From the NCBI RefSeq assembly GCF_013299185.1, contig NZ_JAAFKG010000035.1:19126-83125 (forward strand): a stretch of DNA of 64,000 nt, in the 5' to 3' direction. The notes beneath the pieces were generated by a model. It saw nothing but the letters and a program-made list of their open reading frames with translations. It had not been told where the DNA came from and ran no database searches. Origin of the DNA: Microcoleus sp. bin48.metabat.b7b8b9.023. GTDB lineage: Bacteria; Cyanobacteriota; Cyanobacteriia; Cyanobacteriales; Microcoleaceae. This document shows, piece after piece, positions 60,330 to 64,000 of the stretch (within the stretch, counting starts at the first letter, position 1; each line of letters opens with the position of its first letter). The position numbers and the translations under genes are program-made.

Positions 60330-60413
60330 ATTAGGTGAGTGACAAGAATGAAACAATCATCAATATAATGATGAGTCATCATACGACTGTTTGGCAAGTG
60401 ATGCAAATATCTT

Positions 60414-60623
60414 CTACGCAACTACAATTTGCTGAGTACCAACAAACTCTGGATTGAAAGCTGGATTATCATCTTCCAACAGCATCTCGATTACTTCACA
60501 CAGGTTCGCTTGTAGCTCGTCTAAAGTTTCTCCTTGAGAATGCGCTCCAGGGAAACCGGGAACATAGCCTACATACAAAGCAGTTTCATGGTCTTTTTCA
60601 ACAACCGCAGTGAACGTTCTCAT
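60414..60623 (-). CDS. Orphan HicB-like antitoxin
   Basis: The 69-residue protein reads MRTFTAVVEKDHETALYVGY, VPGFPGAHSQGETLDELQAN, LCEVIEMLLEDDNPAF, a HicB-type partial RNase H fold with the PGFPGAHSQG turn. No HicA-like gene lies on either side (next genes are an exported protein downstream and a ParE-like toxin upstream). It could be a solitary antitoxin, or act with hicA at 1.8 kb in trans (speculative). The start is set at the ATG 60623; the open extension to 60722 is not conserved-looking. Confidence 0.8.
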   Translation of the reverse strand: MRTFTAVVEKDHETALYVGYVPGFPGAHSQGETLDELQANLCEVIEMLLEDDNPAFNPEFVGTQQIVVA

Positions 60624-60817
60624 AAAATTTAAATTCAAACAGCTTGATTTTTCCGCAAAAGGCAATTGTTTTAAGTATAACCTATCTGCAAGTAACGCCA
60701 AGAACATCGGGAGAACTAGCAAATGCTCGATCGCATTTTAGATTGTCTTGAAGTTCTGCCAAAATCATTGAGGCGATCGAAGTATAAGGGCTAAGATTAG
60801 TTTCTGAAAATTCTATT

Positions 60818-61139
60818 CTAAACTCCACCTTCTAGTTCATCCAAATCATCTGCGGTTAATGGCGATCGAGCGCTATGGCGCACGTACAACACATAAACCG
60901 TAGTATCTCGAATCGCAAACAATACCCGGTAAATGTTTTTGGATTTCCCATAAAGTAACTGCCGAACTTCTTCAGGAAAAATATCACTTTCAACTGCTAA
61001 AGCACAGCGTCGAGGTTTTTCTTGGAGTGTTGCGATTTCATTCATCAAGCCTCGAAACCAGCGATCGGCAAAATCGGGATTCCGCTCTCGATACCAGCGA
61101 TAGGCTTGCTCAATTTCATTAGAGGCGATCGGGGTAATT
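60818..61139 (-). pseudogene. RelE/ParE-type toxin without a normal start codon
   Basis: The open frame after the stop of the antitoxin gene reads VEITPIASNEIEQAYRWYRE, RNPDFADRWFRGLMNEIATL, QEKPRRCALA and ends with VLFAIRDTTVYVLYVRHSAR. This is a full-length ParE/RelE-fold toxin (about 105 residues). A TAG stands directly before its GTT codon where an ATG is expected, and the first ATG (61048, or 61045) lies 30 residues into the fold. Unless GTT or ATT is used, the full toxin cannot be made, and only the truncated 76-residue form from 61048 is possible. Confidence 0.7.
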
Positions 61140-61448
61140 TCAACCTAAAATGTCATATTTCTGCTGCATTTCTTGGACAAAATTTTCGATAGGGCGAGTA
61201 AGTCCGGCGTTGAGTTCCTCGAAGCCTTGCTGAATACCTGCAATTGTTTCTAACCGATCGATTAATTCGCGCAGTTTAATTGGATCGATTTTGCTAGGAT
61301 CGAGAAAGGTGACGAGAACTTGAGAGCGATCGCTAACATCTTGCGGTAGCGAGGCTAACTGAATCTGTCCGTTCTGATAAATGCCTTCGATGGTTTTTAG
61401 CATGAATTGTATTTCGGTTAGTATTCCCTTTTATTCTAGCAAGTATAG
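61122..61448. repeat. 327-bp direct repeat, copy 1 (with antitoxin gene 1)
   Basis: This stretch is almost identical to 63384-63710 (from GAGGCGATCGGGGTAATTTC to TTATTCTAGCAA). It contains the antitoxin gene, its promoter side and the first few codons of the toxin frame. The two copies flank the ATPase/DUF4276 genes. Confidence 0.92.
61140..61403 (-). CDS. Antitoxin-type protein, copy 1
   Basis: The 87-residue protein starts MLKTIEGIYQNGQIQLASLP and QDVSDRSQVLVTFLDPSKID, and ends EMQQKYDILG. The N-terminal half resembles small swapped-hairpin antitoxin/DUF104-like domains (EGIYQNGQIQL), the C-terminal half is helical for toxin binding. It is directly followed by a ParE/RelE-type toxin frame (stop and GTT overlap), which supports the antitoxin role. 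It is almost identical to the gene at 63403-63666 and is part of a 327-bp direct repeat. Confidence 0.78.
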   Translation of the reverse strand: MLKTIEGIYQNGQIQLASLPQDVSDRSQVLVTFLDPSKIDPIKLRELIDRLETIAGIQQGFEELNAGLTRPIENFVQEMQQKYDILG

Positions 61449-61535
61449 GAACAAAAAAATTAAGCTTAAAGACTCAAAGGGCGATCGTACCTAATTGAAG
61501 AGCGATCGACCCCGTAGTAATTTTTTGCGCTCCAC

Positions 61536-62234
61536 TCAACTACTAACGCCTTTCTCATTCAAAGATTCAAGTCGTGACAGCCATTTATTAAAGTGAGAGC
61601 ATTTGTTCCGAATTACGTGCAATCCAATTTGCTCAGCTAACAGCGGTCCAAAAATAGACTTCGCTTTTCCGTAATCAGGAAACTGCGCGATGATACGTTT
61701 GCTAGGTGCTGTTTGCTGCCCGTCGTTGATTAACTCCGGTGTCTGATATTGACTAGCGATAACTCGGAGAGCTTCAATCTCTTTTGTCCGTCCAGCATCA
61801 AGGTACTTAAAACACGTTGGGTCAGAAAAGAGGTATGCCTCATATTCATGTAACTGAAGGTAAGGAATTAATCGAGCATCACCAATATCTTCTGCAAAGC
61901 GTTTCTCTAAAAATTCAACCCGCTGTATCGGATCTTGACGTAGACTCTCAGACTCAGCTAATCCCGGAAAATCGGCATGAATAGCGTATAAATCAATCAT
62001 AGTTGTGAAAAACACATCCGGGGCTTTTTCTTGTTTAAGAAAACGCATGATGTCATTCTTCATTGGCAGATAATTACGACCGCCACCTCTATGTACCTGA
62101 CCCTTCTTTTTTGCATGAGCAATAAGTATGGGATTGTGCATAAACACGTCATATAGAGCTAACTGCGGTTGTATCAAAATGTCAGCGAATGTCTGCTCGG
62201 TTTGTCCTTCGGCAAACAGGTAAAGACGCGCCAT
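61536..62234 (-). CDS. DUF4276 protein (TOPRIM-like effector candidate)
   Basis: The 232-residue protein starts MARLYLFAEGQTEQTFADIL; the EGxTE motif at residues 9-13 is typical of DUF4276 and resembles the first motif of TOPRIM-type nuclease domains. VFFTTMIDLYAIHADFPGLA follows (about residue 77). Further: YEAYLFSDP, APSKRIIAQFPDYGKAKSIF and GLHVIRNKCSHFNKWLSRLE. The start at 62234 is chosen because TAATG joins it to the stop of the ATPase gene (one-base overlap), so it is translationally coupled. An extension to 62270 would overlap. ATPase plus DUF4276 pairs are found in defence islands; nuclease activity is inferred, not shown. Confidence 0.82.
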   Translation of the reverse strand: MARLYLFAEGQTEQTFADILIQPQLALYDVFMHNPILIAHAKKKGQVHRGGGRNYLPMKNDIMRFLKQEKAPDVFFTTMIDLYAIHADFPGLAESESLRQDPIQRVEFLEKRFAEDIGDARLIPYLQLHEYEAYLFSDPTCFKYLDAGRTKEIEALRVIASQYQTPELINDGQQTAPSKRIIAQFPDYGKAKSIFGPLLAEQIGLHVIRNKCSHFNKWLSRLESLNEKGVSS

Positions 62235-63337
62235 TAATGCGGGCCTCCACCAATGATATTTTTCTCCCAAATTTCTCCCAGACTATACTCCTCAAGCCAA
62301 GCGTGTAATTCTGTGGGATTTAGCCTCTTAAATTGCGATTCCTTGCCCTCTCGGTTCACCGCAATTACATCGTCAGGATCGAAATTATCCAAGAAAGAAC
62401 TAGATTGAGTGCTAACGAGAATTTGCGTATGGAGTGCAGCCTTACTAAACAAATCAGCCACAACATTTAGAGCGTAGGGGTGAAGCCCTAATTCCGGCTC
62501 ATCAACGACAATGAGTTCTGGCAGTTCATCTTCTGGCTGTAAGAGCAGCGTCGCAAGACATATGGCACGCAAAGTACCATCTGAAAATTGATGGGGCCCA
62601 AATACCCGATCGGACTCCTTTTCTCGCCAGTTGAGAATGACGCGATTAGATACATCTGGTTCAAGAACAAAATCATCGAAAAAAGGTGCAATAAGACGGA
62701 TTGTTCCGATAATACGCTGATAAGCGGCACCCCCATTCTCTTCACGAAACCTGAGAAGTAATGCAGCTAAATTTCCAGCATCGGGCATTAGCCATCGGCT
62801 GTCACCAACATAACAGGATTGCCGGACTCCTGCCGTAGAAGATGTGTCATGAAAATGGTATACACGGCAACGATTCAGCAAATATTCCAGCATTCGAGCC
62901 GTTTGCTTACCTTCCTTTGCTGCTTCTTTAATTCTGGTTTCCTGATGTCCTGCACCTAATTCATCAGTCCTTGGGGATGTCCTGCCTGTTTGCAGAAAAC
63001 TCAAAGTCTCTTCGGCAAAAATCAGGGTATCACCAGCCGCATGAAACAGCCGAATATGATAGGAATCGACCCCATTTTCGACTTCAAATTCTAGTTTTGC
63101 TTCTATTTGGGGCGTTGTCTTAGGTCCAAAATATAGGAGGGATTGAGAACGACCCGATACAGCAATAAACTGTTGAAAGCGTCCAGCCATCATCTCGTTG
63201 AGCATCTTGAAAAACGAGATCATGTTGCTCTTGCCTGCTCCATTTGCTCCAATCAGGATATTTAGGGGATGCAGCTCAATATCTATTGCCTTAATAGACT
63301 TAAATCCATTGAGGGTTAATCTTTGTAGCCTATTCAA
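62234..63337 (-). CDS. AAA family ATPase (RecF/OLD-like) of a two-gene module
   Basis: The 367-residue protein is a complete ABC/SMC-type ATPase: Walker A IGANGAGKSNMISFF (residues 32-46), DGTLRAICLATLLLQPEDEL (signature region), Walker B LIVVDEPELGLHPYALNV and the switch ILVSTQSSSFLDNFD. This is the AAA_21/RecF-like form seen in Septu, OLD/Gabija-like and PARIS-like systems (family knowledge). It would sense phage or DNA damage signals and control the DUF4276 protein made from the same transcript. It lies 66 bp downstream of the second antitoxin copy, in the same direction. Confidence 0.9.
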   Translation of the reverse strand: MNRLQRLTLNGFKSIKAIDIELHPLNILIGANGAGKSNMISFFKMLNEMMAGRFQQFIAVSGRSQSLLYFGPKTTPQIEAKLEFEVENGVDSYHIRLFHAAGDTLIFAEETLSFLQTGRTSPRTDELGAGHQETRIKEAAKEGKQTARMLEYLLNRCRVYHFHDTSSTAGVRQSCYVGDSRWLMPDAGNLAALLLRFREENGGAAYQRIIGTIRLIAPFFDDFVLEPDVSNRVILNWREKESDRVFGPHQFSDGTLRAICLATLLLQPEDELPELIVVDEPELGLHPYALNVVADLFSKAALHTQILVSTQSSSFLDNFDPDDVIAVNREGKESQFKRLNPTELHAWLEEYSLGEIWEKNIIGGGPH

Positions 63338-63383
63338 AAGTCAATCTCCTCGTATAACAATAAGACTAGAAACTCTCATCCAA

Positions 63384-63710
63384 AGAGGCGATCGGGGTAA
63401 TTTCAACCTGAAATATCATATTTATGCTGCATTTCTTGGACAAAATTTTCGATAGGGCGAGTAAGTCCGGCGTTGAGTTCCTCGAAGCCTTGCTGAATAC
63501 CTGCAATTGTTTCTAACCGATCGATTAATTCGCGCAGTTTAATTGGATCGATTTTGCTAGGATCGAGAAAGGTGACGAGAACTTGAGAGCGATCGCTAAC
63601 ATCTTGCGGTAGCGAGGCTAACTGAATCTGTCCGTTCTGATAAATGCCTTCGATGGTTTTTAGCATGAATTGTATTTCGGTTAGTATTCCCTTTTATTCT
63701 AGCAAATATA
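63384..63710. repeat. 327-bp direct repeat, copy 2 (with antitoxin gene 2)
   Basis: Nearly identical to 61122-61448. The toxin frame that would follow is cut off after its first few codons (GAAATTACCCCGATCGCCTC), and the ATPase gene begins 47 bases later. Confidence 0.92.
63403..63666 (-). CDS. Antitoxin-type protein, copy 2
   Basis: The 87-residue protein is the same as copy 1 except for the C-terminal end (EMQHKYDISG instead of EMQQKYDILG). Its toxin partner is missing. In its place downstream lie the ATPase and DUF4276 genes. It may serve as a regulator of these genes, or be only part of the repeat. The nearly complete identity to copy 1 means the duplication is recent. Confidence 0.75.
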   Translation of the reverse strand: MLKTIEGIYQNGQIQLASLPQDVSDRSQVLVTFLDPSKIDPIKLRELIDRLETIAGIQQGFEELNAGLTRPIENFVQEMQHKYDISG

Positions 63711-63960
63711 GAAGGAAGAATAATTAAGGGTAAAGACTAATGACAACTTATTCGCTTCGATCGCCCTTGACAAAGATCGCACTCTTGGCAGAACTATAGT
63801 GAGTTCACGGATCTCTATTGGTCTAGTAGCTTCATTAAATTGAGCTTCTCAAGATCTTGAGAAGTTAAAATTCGCTAGTGTCATGAATTATTCGCGGAGA
63901 TGACAGGAGCGATGAAAAGCCGCTAAAACGAGAAGGTACCGCCATTTCCCGTAATTTGCC

Positions 63961-64000
63961 ATGACGATTTTAGAGCGAGAAGCCCAGATTTTACGAGTCC
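63961..64000 (+). CDS. Start of an unidentified gene (cut by window end)
   Basis: ATG ACG ATT TTA GAG CGA GAA GCC CAG ATT TTA CGA GTC is open at the end of the window (MTILEREAQILRV). The composition is protein-like, but 13 residues are too few for a family. The 250 bp before it carry no recognisable gene. Confidence 0.3.
   Translation, partial: MTILEREAQILRV

Noticed and set aside
60356..60413. Search for a HicA partner next to the orphan HicB
   Set aside because: Neither flank encodes the HicA pattern (GSHxxF), so no partner is called.

Overview
The window looks like chromosomal DNA of a filamentous, non-heterocystous cyanobacterium of the Microcoleus/Oscillatoria type. The reasons are the very frequent HIP1 octamer GCGATCGC, a psbM gene (photosystem II), a PEP-CTERM protein, DUF2839, SufE, pentapeptide-repeat proteins, heptanucleotide repeats of the TTGACAG type, and many short palindromic and MITE-like repeats. 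This assignment is inference from content; no database search was made.

Layout. 0-2.4 kb: an overlapping restriction enzyme/methyltransferase pair (cut by the window start), two MITE-like elements, a hicAB toxin-antitoxin pair and tRNA-Val(CAC). 2.4-9.1 kb (minus strand): DUF2839, a DinG-like protein with a lost P-loop, and three tandem pentapeptide-repeat paralogues. 9.2-23.2 kb: tyrA, a KimA-type K+ transporter, RtcB, an ABC exporter, a CcmS-like protein, a spermidine-synthase-like protein, a class III cyclase, a response regulator, a methyltransferase, SufE and an alpha/beta-hydrolase-fold protein. A five-unit tandem array at 17.1-17.85 kb carries the 3' ends of both flanking convergent genes. 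23.4-34.4 kb: a giant coiled-coil/beta-helix protein, a thioesterase, a universal stress protein, psbM, a 2Fe-2S ferredoxin, TolC, a PDZ-radical SAM protein with an in-frame repeat insertion, and a tautomerase. 34.4-39.9 kb: two small hypotheticals, a palindrome array, an 852-residue CNMP-sensor/AAA+/polyferredoxin fusion and a sulfite-oxidase-like protein. 40-45.4 kb is repeat- and IS-rich: IS605-type deletion derivatives, a broken IS630, and a broken IS4 inside an ISKra4 remnant, with a PEP-CTERM gene between them.

45.4-55.4 kb is accessory. A Ser/Thr kinase-formylglycine-enzyme-like fusion ends in what looks like a diversity-generating-retroelement variable region. It is followed by a Rieske-gene fragment and then a sigma-factor/TPR/secreted-protein region in which one leader sequence is repeated ahead of three different exported-protein genes, together with decayed TPR copies. 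55.4-59.8 kb: a LysR regulator divergent from a cluster of a DM13 lipoprotein, an EamA transporter, a cupin, a DUF2231 membrane protein and an exported protein. 59.9-64 kb: an orphan HicB, a ParE-like toxin that has lost its normal start, and a two-gene ATPase/DUF4276 module lying between two 327-bp direct repeats that each contain the same antitoxin gene. This is the best candidate for a little-described defence-type system here.

Much of the intergenic DNA is built from a few repeat families: the GTAGTG-(A/T)GGACTTTAGTCC palindromes, TTGACAG heptamers, MITEs with TA target sites, and internally deleted IS605-type elements. Several insertions can be dated relative to each other because a related copy without the insertion also lies in the window.
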